Assembly: GCA_009840215.1 (NCBI GenBank)
Contig: VXOC01000294.1
Coordinates: 1-33,235, forward strand
Source: Gemmatimonadota bacterium
GTDB lineage: Bacteria; Gemmatimonadota; Gemmatimonadetes; Longimicrobiales; Gaopeijiaceae
Direction of reading: 5' to 3'
DNA: 33,235 nt
A program made the translations under genes and the position numbers. Below are positions 8,424 through 17,354 of the stretch, piece by piece. The notes under the pieces are model-generated. The model was given only the letters and a program-made list of their open reading frames with translations, ran no database searches and was not told where the DNA came from. Position 1 is the stretch's first letter, and every line of letters begins with the position of its first letter.

Positions 8424-10826
8424 TCACCAGCTCCTCTTCACCGAAACGGACCATTCGAACGGTCTTCCGTACACCTGCTCGATATAGGCCGCCGCGGTGC
8501 CCCATGCGGACGTCCCGGTCAGCAGATAGCGCTCGTCCGTCAGGTTGCGAAACGCGGACACCACTTCCCACCCGCCATCCGCGCTCGCCAGGCTGATCGA
8601 GCCGTGGAGCAGGTGATACCCCTCCTGAAACAGCTGGGGCGTGTTGACCGGGTCGTGATACTGCGACGCCGAGTACGTCCAGTGGAGCCGTGGGGTGACC
8701 GGTAGACCGCGGGCATGGAATGTCCTGCCGATCTGGAGCGAATGGTTGAACCGGGGTGTCTTGGTCAGCTTGTAGTCCGGCTGCAGCGGGTTCCTGTTCT
8801 CGAGGACAGCGGGGCTCAGGCTGTCGTACTCCGCACTCAATACACCGACACTCGCCGCGATGTCCCACCCGCCGCCCGGTATCCACGCCGCTTCCAGTTC
8901 GCCACCCTGGAGATCGGCCGACCCGCCGTTGACGGTGATGGGATTGATCGACTCGCGGATTACGACCTGCAAGTCCTCGTAGTCGGCCCGGAAGAGCGCC
9001 AGATTCAGCCTGAGACGGCCGTCGCCGGTACTGGACTTCAGGCCGATTTCGTAGCTGTTGACTGTTTCGGGCTCGTAGTCGGTCGGGGGGGCGTCGGGCG
9101 AATTCGGTTCGTAGCCGGGTGGGGGAGACGGAACCCGCGCGTCGAAGCCGCCGCTCTTGAATCCCTCGGCGAATCCGACATATGCGATCGTGTTGTCGTT
9201 CAATCGGCGGGCGAGGTTGGCCATCACGGTCAGCGCATCGAATTCCCTGTTGAACTCCTTGTTGGCGAGGATGCGGTCCCCGGGGTTCATCGGCCCGGTG
9301 GCGGCTCGGAAGATCCCCCTGGCGAGGGGCCATGTGGGTCCGTGGATGCTTCCCCTGCCCTGAGAGGCGTCACCCAACGCGTAGACGTCCGGCGTCACGG
9401 CCTTCCAATCCCTCGTGTAGCGCGCGCCGACCGTCAGCGAAACCGCCGGAGACACGTCGGCCGTGGCCTGGGCGAACCCGGCCATTGACGAGTTGACCAA
9501 GTCCCAGTTGCTGTCAAACGCCCCGGTCGGGAGCGTCACGGCGCCCAGATAGTAGCCCGTTTCGCGCACGAGGTAGACGCCGGTTTGCCAGTGAACGCGG
9601 TCGTCGAGGCCGAAGCCGCTCAACTGCAATTCCTGACTGAGCTGCTCGGATTCGACCTCGATCTGGATCTGCAGGATGTTGGCGGGCGTGTTGTCCGCGT
9701 CACGGGAGCTCCGCATGTCCAGTCCCCGGTAGCCCGTGAGAGACCGGAGCGTGACGCCCCCGCCGAGCGACCAGGAGACCCTGGCGCCGGCGCCCCACGA
9801 GTCCAGATCGTCGAATGCCGGAAAGGTACCTTCAGAAATGTACGCCCCGGCGAAACTGTCTGGCCCGTAGCAACCCTCGGCACCGCCCGCGCCCTGCCCG
9901 GGCGGCGGGTAGGTCGGTGGCCCCATTGCGGGGAAGTTGGGGTTGATCATGATCGCGGTGCAGCCGGGCAGCGCGGCGTTGCCGAACGTCGCAAAGGCCT
10001 GCTTGTCGTTCACGCCGCCGTTGACGGTGGGCGCGCCGTTTTCTCGCTTGCGGGCATAATCGGCCGTCGCAAAGACCTCGAAGTTCGACGAGGGACGCCA
10101 CACGATCGCGCTGCGGACCGCCTGTCCGTTGTCGTTGCCCATGTCGAGTCCGTCGTCGTGTATGCGCGTCACGTACCCGTCCCGCTTGCGCAGCGCCAGC
10201 GCCACGCTTCCGAACAGCCCATCCCCCAGGGCACCGTTCGCCGAGGCGGTCAGGTTGGCCATGCGGTCGTCGCCGAACTGCATCCGCATGCTTCTGCGCG
10301 CTTCGGCGTCCGGCCTCCTGGAGTGCACCGAAACGGCTCCGCCAACCGCGTTGCGCCCGAAGAGCGTGCCCTGCGGTCCGCGCAGCACCTCAACGCGTTC
10401 CACGTCGATGAGGTCCATCACCGCTCCCACCGAGCGCGGCATGTATATCCCGTCGATGTAGACCGCAACTCCGGGATCCGTCACGGGCAGGAAGTCACGC
10501 TGCCCCACGCCCCGGATGTAGAACTGCGCCGCCGATTTCGTGCCCGAGAGAGCGCCGGAGTGGTTGAAGTTGACGTTCGGCATGATCTGGCCGAGCAGAT
10601 CGGTCGTTCCGATCTGGCTATGCTCCAGGGCACGACCGGACAGGGCCGACACCGCCAGTGGGACAGTCTGAAGGAGTTCCTCCCGGTTCCTGGCGGTCAC
10701 GACCAGCGGCTGCAGCTTGACGACCGAGTCGGGTTCGGGTGGGGGATCCTGGGCCCGGGCGGGCGGCACGGCGATGGATACTGCGACCACCGCGATTCCA
10801 ACGACGAAAAAAGTGCGCTTGTACAT
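8424..10826 (-). CDS. TonB-dependent outer-membrane receptor
   Basis: 800 residues. Signal peptide MYKRTFFVVGIAVVAVSIAVPPARA, then the plug domain: VKLQPLVVTARNREELLQTVPLAVSAL, FYIRGVGQRDFLPVTDPGVAVYIDGIYMPR, and IDVERVEVLRGPQGTLFGRNAVGGAVSV (about 130-165), all canonical for TonB-dependent receptors. The rest is a beta barrel with alternating hydrophobic strands, ending VSVKRSW with the terminal aromatic residue typical of BAM-assembled proteins. Such receptors import siderophores, cobalamin, sugars or other ligands using TonB energy; the sequence gives no clear substrate. It lies 36 bp after the DUF1330 gene on the same strand and is probably cotranscribed with it. A G-rich Shine-Dalgarno (GGGGGA) precedes the ATG. 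Confidence 0.96.
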   Translation of the reverse strand: MYKRTFFVVGIAVVAVSIAVPPARAQDPPPEPDSVVKLQPLVVTARNREELLQTVPLAVSALSGRALEHSQIGTTDLLGQIMPNVNFNHSGALSGTKSAAQFYIRGVGQRDFLPVTDPGVAVYIDGIYMPRSVGAVMDLIDVERVEVLRGPQGTLFGRNAVGGAVSVHSRRPDAEARRSMRMQFGDDRMANLTASANGALGDGLFGSVALALRKRDGYVTRIHDDGLDMGNDNGQAVRSAIVWRPSSNFEVFATADYARKRENGAPTVNGGVNDKQAFATFGNAALPGCTAIMINPNFPAMGPPTYPPPGQGAGGAEGCYGPDSFAGAYISEGTFPAFDDLDSWGAGARVSWSLGGGVTLRSLTGYRGLDMRSSRDADNTPANILQIQIEVESEQLSQELQLSGFGLDDRVHWQTGVYLVRETGYYLGAVTLPTGAFDSNWDLVNSSMAGFAQATADVSPAVSLTVGARYTRDWKAVTPDVYALGDASQGRGSIHGPTWPLARGIFRAATGPMNPGDRILANKEFNREFDALTVMANLARRLNDNTIAYVGFAEGFKSGGFDARVPSPPPGYEPNSPDAPPTDYEPETVNSYEIGLKSSTGDGRLRLNLALFRADYEDLQVVIRESINPITVNGGSADLQGGELEAAWIPGGGWDIAASVGVLSAEYDSLSPAVLENRNPLQPDYKLTKTPRFNHSLQIGRTFHARGLPVTPRLHWTYSASQYHDPVNTPQLFQEGYHLLHGSISLASADGGWEVVSAFRNLTDERYLLTGTSAWGTAAAYIEQVYGRPFEWSVSVKRSW

Positions 10827-10862
10827 AATCCCCCGGCATTCAGACGGGCTGTCCGGGAACTC

Positions 10863-11150
10863 CTAGGAGACACCCTCGACAATCACGACTTTCCGGGTGC
10901 AGGCGCCGCTCACGGTGCTCAGGGCCTCCTGATACTCAGGGTGGTCGTAGTACGCCTGCGCGGACCCCATGTCGGGAAAGCGCTGGATGACGACGATATC
11001 GGGCGCCTCGCCCTCGAGCGTCACGCACCTGTCGGCCCGGACCACGAATTCGCCGCCGAATTCGGGCATCAGGGCCGTCACTCTCTCCACGAATGTTGAA
11101 TAGGCCTCGGGGTCGTGCACCTTCGTTCGAATCACTGTGTAGGCTGTCAC
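10863..11150 (-). CDS. DUF1330 domain protein (dimeric alpha/beta-barrel fold)
   Basis: 95 residues, the whole length of a DUF1330 domain: MTAYTVIRTKVHDPEAYSTFVERV, FGGEFVVRADRCVTLEG, DIVVIQRFPDMGSAQAYYDHPEYQEAL, and VVIVEGV. The fold is a ferredoxin-like dimeric barrel related to EthD and antibiotic monooxygenase-like proteins. No specific reaction is established for the family. No signal peptide, so cytoplasmic. It precedes the TonB-dependent receptor by 36 bp on the same strand, implying joint expression and perhaps handling of the imported compound. It diverges from the NCS2/TRAP operon across a spacer of about 110 bp. Confidence 0.9.
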   Translation of the reverse strand: MTAYTVIRTKVHDPEAYSTFVERVTALMPEFGGEFVVRADRCVTLEGEAPDIVVIQRFPDMGSAQAYYDHPEYQEALSTVSGACTRKVVIVEGVS

Positions 11151-11259
11151 TTCAGGCTCCCTCCGGGGTGTTGGTCCGCTTGCCGACAGATACGCCGGGC
11201 GGCAAGATACGGTCGCAGCGTGGAGCAGGGCAACTCTTTACCTGGGCGAGGGATACCAC

Positions 11260-13032
11260 TTGAAGCGTTCGCGGTTGCGTACCAACGAAGACCTGCGCTA
11301 CGAAGCCGGCGACCGGATTCCCGGGCCGCTCGCGCTTGCGCTCGGCGCGCAGCTCGGTGCGCTGGCTCTGAATGGGGTGGTGCTGATGCCGACGATCGTG
11401 TTTCGCGCGGCCGGTGCCGAGGAACTCGTCATGTGGGCGGTGTTCGCCTCGGTCCTGGCGTGCGGCGTCTCGGCGATCCTGCAGGGTGCGCGTCTGGGAC
11501 GGATCGGGTCGGGCTACGCTCTGACACACATCAGTTCGGCGATCTTCATCGCGGTCTGCGTAGAGGCGCTGGTTCAAGGGGGACCGGGTTTGCTCGCCAC
11601 CCTGGTCGTCGTCTCGGCGGTCGCGCAGGGGGCGCTTTCCGCGCGGCTCTCGCTCCTGCACAGGGTCCTCACGCCCGTCGTCACGGGGACGGTGATCATG
11701 CTCCTGCCCGTCACCGTGATGCCGATTCTCTTCGGCATGCTGAACGAGCTGCCGCCCGGAGCCCCTGCATACGCAGGGCCGGTGAGTGCGGTCGTAACGA
11801 TCTCGACCATCGTGGGGATCGCGCTGAAGGCGAAGGGGACCTTGCGTCTCTGGGCCCCGGCCGCCGGCATCGTCGCCGGTTCCCTCGTGAGCGCCTTCTT
11901 CGGAATCTACGACACCGCACGCGTCGCCGATGCCGCCTGGCTCGGCATCCCGGACGGCCGGTTGCCCGGACTGGACATTGGCTTCGGACCGCCGTTCTGG
12001 ACGTTGCTGCCGGCATTCCTGTTCGTTGCGCTGGTAGGCTCGACGAAGTCGATCGCCGTCGCGGTCGGGGCCCAGCGCGTGGCGTGGCGCCGGCCGCGGG
12101 CGGTGGACTATCGCGCGGTGCAGCGGGCCGTGGCCGCCGAGGGCGCCGGGAATCTGCTGGCTGGGCTCGCGGGAACGATGCCCAACACGCCCCATGCCGG
12201 TGCGGTGGCCGCCGTCGAAGTCACCGGCGTCGCGGCTCGCAGCACCGCGGTCGCGGCCGGACTGGTCTTCCTCGCATTGGCCTTCCTGCCGAAGGCGCTC
12301 GCGCTTTTCCTCGCCATCCCCGCCGGCGTGGTGGCCGCTTCCATCGCCGTGGTCATGGCCACGCTGTTCGCGGTCGGGATGCGCGAAGCCGTAAGGAGCA
12401 TGGGTGCGAACCCCCGCAACGGCCTCATCGCGGGCGTCTCGTTCTGGACGGGGGTCGCATTCGAATTCGACATGATCTTTCCCGCCTTCTTCGCGGAGTT
12501 CGCGGGCGGTCTGTTGAGCAACGGACTTACCACCGGGGGGCTGTTGGCACTGGTCCTGACGGCGCTCTCGGTTCGGCGAAAGAGCCAGTTCAGGGGCAAG
12601 CTCGACGTGGCCGAACTGCCCCGGATCAGGGAGTTCATTCAGATGTTCGCCGCGCGCAACGGCCTGGAAGCGATCGTGGAGCGCCTCGATGCGGCCAGCG
12701 AGGAGACGTTGCTCACCCTCATGCAGTCGCACGGTGAAGCGGACGGTGCGGAGGAGGCGCCCGGGCGCGAAAGACGCGAACTGCTGCTGACCGCACGCGA
12801 GGAAGACGGCGAGGCCGTACTGGAATTCAGGGTGGGCGCAGCCGGCAGCGGTGAACTCAATCTTCAGGACCGCCTGGAATGGCTCGAGGAGCAGACCAGA
12901 GTAGCCCGGGTGGAACATGAGATCTCCCTCCGGCTGCTCAGACACCTCGCTTCCTCGGTCCGGCACCAGCAGTTTCACGACATGGACATCCTGACTCTGC
13001 GGGTTTCTTCCGTTGCCGGGGGTGGGTCGTGA
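11260..13032 (+). CDS. NCS2-family nucleobase permease with a soluble C-terminal domain
   Basis: 590 residues from a TTG at 11260. No in-frame ATG or GTG is available upstream, and GAGGGA lies 6 bp before the TTG. Residues about 20-440 are strongly hydrophobic and carry NCS2 (xanthine/uracil permease) landmarks: GSTKSIAVAVGAQ and EGAGNLLAGLAGTMPNTPHAGAVAAVEVTGVAAR, with the conserved Asn-Thr near the substrate site. NCS2 proteins are usually cation symporters for purines or pyrimidines. The last 140 residues (from about 445) are hydrophilic, with FIQMFAARNGLEAIVERL and EISLRLLRHLASSVRHQQFHD. This resembles C-terminal extensions of some proteobacterial permeases and may be an ATPase-like (HATPase) fold, which is uncertain. 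The stop overlaps the dctP start by 4 bp (GTGA), tying it to the TRAP genes. Confidence 0.88.
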   Translation: MKRSRLRTNEDLRYEAGDRIPGPLALALGAQLGALALNGVVLMPTIVFRAAGAEELVMWAVFASVLACGVSAILQGARLGRIGSGYALTHISSAIFIAVCVEALVQGGPGLLATLVVVSAVAQGALSARLSLLHRVLTPVVTGTVIMLLPVTVMPILFGMLNELPPGAPAYAGPVSAVVTISTIVGIALKAKGTLRLWAPAAGIVAGSLVSAFFGIYDTARVADAAWLGIPDGRLPGLDIGFGPPFWTLLPAFLFVALVGSTKSIAVAVGAQRVAWRRPRAVDYRAVQRAVAAEGAGNLLAGLAGTMPNTPHAGAVAAVEVTGVAARSTAVAAGLVFLALAFLPKALALFLAIPAGVVAASIAVVMATLFAVGMREAVRSMGANPRNGLIAGVSFWTGVAFEFDMIFPAFFAEFAGGLLSNGLTTGGLLALVLTALSVRRKSQFRGKLDVAELPRIREFIQMFAARNGLEAIVERLDAASEETLLTLMQSHGEADGAEEAPGRERRELLLTAREEDGEAVLEFRVGAAGSGELNLQDRLEWLEEQTRVARVEHEISLRLLRHLASSVRHQQFHDMDILTLRVSSVAGGGS

Positions 13033-14138
13033 GAATGGCAGCGATGACGCTGATCCCGGGGGGCCGTGCGAGCCCGGAGCCTCGCCGCCCCCGGTGCTCG
13101 CGGGGATTCATCCAAGGTCAGCCAGGAGCCCGCGGACAGAATCCCCACAGGCTCCTCCTCCTCGCTCTCGCGGCCGGATTGCCTTTCGCTTCCGGATGTC
13201 AGCCGGCGCCCGACACCAGGGAGCTGTCGCTTGCGCACTTCCTGTCGGCGGATCACGCCCTGAACGAGGCCATGTTCACACCGTTGGCCGATGAACTCTC
13301 CGAGCTGTCGGACGGCAAGTTGACTGTCCGGCAGTTTCCCGCGGGGGCCCTCAACTCATCCGCGCCGGCCCAGTATTCGATGCTGCTCAGCGGCGTGGCC
13401 GACATCGCACTTGCCGTGCCCGCCTACACCGCCGACCTCTTTCCGAAGACCGACCTGATCGCCTACCCGGGCGTCTGCAAGACGGCAATGGAATGTACCG
13501 AGGCCATGCGACGCGCGCGGCCGGTTCTGGAGCCGGAGTACGAGGCCAGGGTTCTGGCGATCTGGGCCAACGACGCACCGGTGCTGCTCACACGCGACAG
13601 GCCGGTGCGGACGCTTGAAGACATGCGCGGACTCAAGATCCGGGTCTCGACCCGAAGCGCCATCCCGTTCATCGAAGCGCTCGGCGCAAGCGCCGTCATG
13701 CAGCCCGGCACGGTTGTCCACCAGAGTCTGAGCACCGGAGTCATCGACGGAGTCGCCATCTCCCCCTCGGGGATCGTCGCGTTCCAGCTCCAGGAGCCGG
13801 CTTCCTACCTGACCACCTGGCTCCCTCTGTCCGGGCTGCCGTTCGTCCTGCTGATGAATCAGGGGATATACGATGGCCTTTCTCCCGAGGAGCAGGGCTG
13901 GATCGACGAAGTTGCGGATGACTCCCTGTCCCTGGCCGGGGCCGAAGCATACACGCGCGCGGGTGCCGAGGGTTTGCAGTTGGCCGTCGAGGCGGGTGTG
14001 GAGATCATCGATCTTGCGGAAAGCGAAAGGCGCCGCTTCGAACTGGCCATCGCCTCTCTCCGTGAAGCGGGGCTTGCGCGGCAGGTGGGCGACATGACCG
14101 TCGGCGAGGTCGTCCGGATGTTCAATGGCGCACGGTGA
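13029..14138 (+). CDS. dctP: TRAP transporter substrate-binding lipoprotein DctP
   Basis: 369 residues from a GTG that overlaps the permease stop codon by 4 bp. After a long, Arg-rich n-region the export signal HRLLLLALAAGLPFASGC ends in a lipobox with Cys57. The mature domain follows the DctP pattern: ADELSELSDGKLTVRQFPAGALNSS, then a VADIALAVPAYTADLFP segment, and MRGLKIRVSTRSAIPFIEALGA, in which Arg206 matches the arginine that binds the carboxylate of the ligand in TRAP binding proteins. It delivers a substrate, usually an organic acid, to the DctQM membrane pair. The long n-region could mean that the true start is further in, but no good downstream start codon precedes the signal. The 4-bp overlap implies translational coupling to the NCS2 gene. 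Confidence 0.93.
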   Translation: MRMAAMTLIPGGRASPEPRRPRCSRGFIQGQPGARGQNPHRLLLLALAAGLPFASGCQPAPDTRELSLAHFLSADHALNEAMFTPLADELSELSDGKLTVRQFPAGALNSSAPAQYSMLLSGVADIALAVPAYTADLFPKTDLIAYPGVCKTAMECTEAMRRARPVLEPEYEARVLAIWANDAPVLLTRDRPVRTLEDMRGLKIRVSTRSAIPFIEALGASAVMQPGTVVHQSLSTGVIDGVAISPSGIVAFQLQEPASYLTTWLPLSGLPFVLLMNQGIYDGLSPEEQGWIDEVADDSLSLAGAEAYTRAGAEGLQLAVEAGVEIIDLAESERRRFELAIASLREAGLARQVGDMTVGEVVRMFNGAR

Positions 14139-14223
14139 GTGAGCGTCGCAGGGCGCGGCGTGCCGGAAGGCGCGGGGCGCGGAGTCGAGACCGCGTCGCT
14201 GCGCGGAGATCCGTGACTTTTTC

Positions 14224-14763
14224 GTGACTGTCTTCGAGAACTGCCGGGACCACTTCGAGCGGGCCGAAAAGCACTGCCGCCGATTTGGGACGGCGTTCGT
14301 GGCGGTGGGCGGGATCGCGCTCGCCGTGCTCCTGGCAGTCACCGTGGCCGAGGTGTTCTGGCGCTATGTGATGAACGACTCGCTGCTCTGGATCGAGGAT
14401 CTCTCCACGATGTCGCTCACCGTCGTGGTGGCAGGCGCGATCGCCTATGGCGCGGGCAAGGGATCTCACGTCTGCGTTAACCTGATCGCGCGCTTTTGGG
14501 GCCGGTCCGTGACCAGAATCACGGACGCGGTCGCGCGACTCCTCGGCGTGGGAGTGACCGCGGTGGCTGCCTTTGCCCTGTTCGCACACGGCAGTTGCGG
14601 CCTTGCCTGCGGTGCCGTAACCGGCAGCGTGTCGATCCCTCACGAGCCGTTCTACTACGCGCTGGGCGCGTCTCTCGTCACCTACGGGCTGCTGCTCGTG
14701 TCCCAGCTCCTCCTGGGGTTGGCGGCATGGAACGCCGAGGATCCCAACGAGCCGGCCGAATGA
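14224..14763 (+). CDS. dctQ: TRAP transporter small permease DctQ
   Basis: 179 residues from a GTG at 14224. Four hydrophobic segments are visible: FVAVGGIALAVLLAVTVAEVFWRYV (about 22-46), TMSLTVVVAGAIAYGAG, LLGVGVTAVAAFALFAHG, and ALGASLVTYGLLLVSQLLLGLAAW. The FWRYVMNDSLLWIEDLS stretch is the conserved DctQ signature. DctQ pairs with DctM in the inner membrane. It follows dctP after an 85-bp gap, and its stop overlaps the dctM start by 4 bp (ATGA). No ideally spaced ribosome site is visible: GGAG lies about 15 bp upstream, so the exact start is moderately uncertain. Confidence 0.92.
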   Translation: MTVFENCRDHFERAEKHCRRFGTAFVAVGGIALAVLLAVTVAEVFWRYVMNDSLLWIEDLSTMSLTVVVAGAIAYGAGKGSHVCVNLIARFWGRSVTRITDAVARLLGVGVTAVAAFALFAHGSCGLACGAVTGSVSIPHEPFYYALGASLVTYGLLLVSQLLLGLAAWNAEDPNEPAE

Positions 14764-16067
14764 TGGACGGAACGGGCATCGCGCTGCTGGGCTTCCTCGC
14801 TCTCCTCGTCTTGCTCCTGATCCGCGTGCCCGTGGGGCTGGCGATGCTGATCGTCGGTGCGGCTGGAATCGCTCTGATCCGCCCCGGTGCCGCTGTGCCG
14901 GTCCTGGCGGGGGAGATGTTCGCGGTGGCGTCGCGGTATCCCCTCACCATCCTGCCGCTGTTCATGCTGATGGGCAATCTGGCAGTCGTCTCCGGGATGA
15001 GCCAGGACCTGTACCGCGCCGCTCACAGCTGGCTCGGGCGTGTCCGCGGCAGCCTCGCGTCCGCATCCATCGTCGCGTGTGCCGGATTCTCGGCTCTTTC
15101 GGGCTCGTCGCTGGCCGCCGCCCTGACAATGGGCAGGGTGTCGCTTCCCGAGATGCGGCGGTACAGGTACGATGACTCGCTGGCGACGGGAGCGATCGCC
15201 GCCGGCGGAACGCTCGGCATACTGATCCCGCCGTCAGCGGGCCTGGTGATCTACGGGATCATCACCGAAGAGAGCATCGGACGCCTGTTCATGGCCGGGG
15301 TGATTCCCGGGATTCTGCTCACGCTTCTCTTCGTGCTCGCCGTCTCGATCGTCGTGAGACGCGACCCGGACAAGGCGCCGCACGCCGAAGAGCCTGTGGC
15401 GTGGCGGGAGCGACTGCGGGCGACCGCGAGGGCCAGTTGGATCCTGGGGATCGTCGTCGTGACCATCGGCGGCATCTATGCCGGTGTGTTCTCCGCCATC
15501 GAGGCGGCGGGAGTGGGAGCGCTGCTGACGCTGATCGCCGCCTGCGCACGGCGCGCGCTGAACCGGAAGACGATGATCGAGGTGGCCGGCGCCACGCTGA
15601 AGGCCAGCGGCACCGCCTTCCTTGTGCTGTGCGGGGCGTTTGTGTTCAAGGTCTTCCTCGGATTGACCGGCGTAGCGTTCGTGGCGTCCGAGTGGGTGGC
15701 CGAACAGGGCTTTTCGGGTGCTCAGGTCGTCATGCTGGTACTGGTCATGTTCATCGTGCTCGGCACCTTTCTCGACGGATTCGCGATGCTGGTGCTGGCC
15801 GTTCCCCTGGTTCAGCCGATTCTCGAGTCCCTGGGTGTCGATATGATCTGGTTCGGCGTGATGATCGTCATCACGCTGGAGATGGGCCTGATCTCGCCGC
15901 CGGTCGGGCTGAACATCTTCGTCGTGAAGGGCGTCGCTCCCGACGTGCCGGTCCACAGGATGTTTCGGGGGATCGTACCGTTCTGGGTTGCGATGCTTGT
16001 GGCGCTGGTTCTGATTGCGTTGTTGCCGGGGCTTGCCATGTTCCTGCCCGATGCCATGTATGGTTGA
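14760..16067 (+). CDS. dctM: TRAP transporter large permease DctM
   Basis: 435 residues from the ATG that overlaps the dctQ stop (ATGA); the reading frame extends further upstream only inside dctQ. Polytopic protein with DctM family landmarks: RVPVGLAMLIVGAAGIALI, YPLTILPLFMLMGNLAVVSGMS, FSALSGSSLAAALTMGRVSLPEM, AIAAGGTLGILIPPSAGLVIYGI, VLGTFLDGFAMLVLAVPLVQPI, and MGLISPPVGLNIFVVKGVA. It forms the sodium-driven transport channel of the TRAP system. About eleven membrane segments are apparent, within the usual size of 425-440 residues. It is the last gene of the four-gene transport operon; a small hairpin follows 2 bp after the stop. Confidence 0.95.
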   Translation: MMDGTGIALLGFLALLVLLLIRVPVGLAMLIVGAAGIALIRPGAAVPVLAGEMFAVASRYPLTILPLFMLMGNLAVVSGMSQDLYRAAHSWLGRVRGSLASASIVACAGFSALSGSSLAAALTMGRVSLPEMRRYRYDDSLATGAIAAGGTLGILIPPSAGLVIYGIITEESIGRLFMAGVIPGILLTLLFVLAVSIVVRRDPDKAPHAEEPVAWRERLRATARASWILGIVVVTIGGIYAGVFSAIEAAGVGALLTLIAACARRALNRKTMIEVAGATLKASGTAFLVLCGAFVFKVFLGLTGVAFVASEWVAEQGFSGAQVVMLVLVMFIVLGTFLDGFAMLVLAVPLVQPILESLGVDMIWFGVMIVITLEMGLISPPVGLNIFVVKGVAPDVPVHRMFRGIVPFWVAMLVALVLIALLPGLAMFLPDAMYG

Positions 16068-16069
16068 GG

Positions 16070-16098
16070 GGGACGATGTGCCACCAATCGATCGTCCC
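16070..16098 (+). terminator. Hairpin just after dctM, possible transcript end
   Basis: GGGACGAT (16070-16077) pairs with ATCGTCCC (16091-16098), giving an 8-bp stem with a 13-nt loop, starting 2 bp after the dctM stop. There is no following T-run, so it may be a 3'-end stabilising hairpin rather than a classical intrinsic terminator. Confidence 0.4.
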
Positions 16099-16168
16099 GA
16101 AGGTTGCAGTCTGTGGTGTGGCCTACATCGCATGTGAGCCGGCCGAATGTAAACTACGCTTTCCAGAA

Positions 16169-16185
16169 TGTAATCGCTACATTAC
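16169..16185. repeat. AT-rich palindrome TGTAAT-N5-CATTAC
   Basis: TGTAATCGCTACATTAC lies between two convergent genes and touches the stop codon of propeller 5. The same TGTAAT-N5-CATTAC arrangement recurs at 30911-30927. Overlapping it, AATGTA and TACATT (16167-16183) could form a weak 6-bp hairpin. The octamer GAATGTAA also precedes it at 16146. A DNA-binding site or a structured 3' end are both possible. Confidence 0.45.
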
Positions 16186-17354
16186 TATTTGGATGACGTC
16201 GGGCAGGATCGCCCAAGCGATTCGCGGAGCTGCCTTCCGTGAAGCGTGGGCATGAAGACATCCATCCAGACCTTGTTCGCCTCGTCAATCCTGAGTGCGG
16301 GGATCAGTCCCTGAAAAGTCAGGCGCGACAACACCGGTCCAAAGCGCCGGGACGCCAGGACCGAGCCGCTCTCTATGTCAATCACCTCCAAAATGTCGTC
16401 ATACAGCGAATCGATCAGTTCTTTTGACGACCTCTGGGGCGGGACTGGCGCCCACTCGGCGTCGGCAACGCTGATCAGCACCCACAGCAGAGTCGGGTCA
16501 TCCGGGCCGAACGCGATCTGCTGCACGTTCGGTTTCGGCGGTTCCGCCCCCCGCGATAGCTCCGTCCAGGGTTGGAACCAGTCAACCTGTCTCCGGTACC
16601 GCCGATTCGTCGGTTGAGGTCGCGTACCCGCCATCGAGTAGATGGACAATTCGTATGCATTCCTCGGTGCGACCCACAGCACGCCTCCACCGTCAACCGC
16701 GATGGAGCGCAGTTCGAGAAAGGAGTCGTCCGGTCGACGCGAGGCCGTTTCGTTGCCGAAAGTCTGGAGAACGCCGCCATCCGCGCCGACGAGGTGGAGC
16801 GGCCAGTCGACCCCCTCGGCGGTCCTGATGGTCGAATTGACGATCATGTGGCCCGACGGCAGCGGCACCATGTCGCGCATGAAGGCGGGAATCCGCTCCG
16901 TGCGAACGAACTCATGGTCGGGATCGAAGACCGATCTCCGCAGCTGCGAATGGTCGTAGACGTAGAGCGTGTCTCCAGCACCCACGACGATATGGTTGAC
17001 GCGCGTGAACTCGCCGGGGCCCTCCCCCAATCTGCCGATCACCTTGATGAGTCGGCCCTCCTGATCAAACACCCCGACTTGTTTCAGCCCGTCGGTGTTC
17101 GACGTGGCGTACCAGACGCCGCGCGAATCGCGCATCACCAGGGGGCTGTACGCGAATAGACCCGGGTGCAGGCTGTCCGAGAGACTGAACACCCTGGTCA
17201 GTTCGATCCGGCAGTTGCAGTCGGGGGATTCGGTGAGCGTTGTCACCGCCGGGTTCTGGGCCCGCGCGGGTGCGGTGGCTGCCAGCGTCAGCGCAAGCGG
17301 GAGGATACGGGTGGTCATCGCCCTCGCGACCCAGGTGTTACGGATTCCACTCAT
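16185..17354 (-). CDS. Secreted six-bladed beta-propeller protein (propeller 5)
   Basis: 389 residues. The signal peptide TTRILPLALTLAATAPARA is probably cut before QNPAVTT. Family features: GVWYATSNTDGLKQVGVFDQEGRLIKVIGRLGEGPGEFTRVNHIVVGAGDTLYVYD, with the GEGPGEF signature, followed by RRSVFDPDHEFVRTERIP and further blades. Two ATGs are possible. The upstream one at 17354 is preferred because CGAGGTAGG lies just before it and because it overlaps the stop of propeller 6 by 4 bp (ATGA), suggesting translational coupling. Cys residues in the N-terminal SPDCNC segment are unusual for the family and could form a local disulfide. Ligand unknown. Confidence 0.9.
   Translation of the reverse strand: MSGIRNTWVARAMTTRILPLALTLAATAPARAQNPAVTTLTESPDCNCRIELTRVFSLSDSLHPGLFAYSPLVMRDSRGVWYATSNTDGLKQVGVFDQEGRLIKVIGRLGEGPGEFTRVNHIVVGAGDTLYVYDHSQLRRSVFDPDHEFVRTERIPAFMRDMVPLPSGHMIVNSTIRTAEGVDWPLHLVGADGGVLQTFGNETASRRPDDSFLELRSIAVDGGGVLWVAPRNAYELSIYSMAGTRPQPTNRRYRRQVDWFQPWTELSRGAEPPKPNVQQIAFGPDDPTLLWVLISVADAEWAPVPPQRSSKELIDSLYDDILEVIDIESGSVLASRRFGPVLSRLTFQGLIPALRIDEANKVWMDVFMPTLHGRQLRESLGRSCPTSSK

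Noticed and set aside
11115-12978. Long open frames in other frames and on the opposite strand across the NCS2 gene
   Set aside because: They are typical GC-rich shadows with Arg/Gly/His-rich sequence and no domains; the NCS2 frame has clear family motifs.
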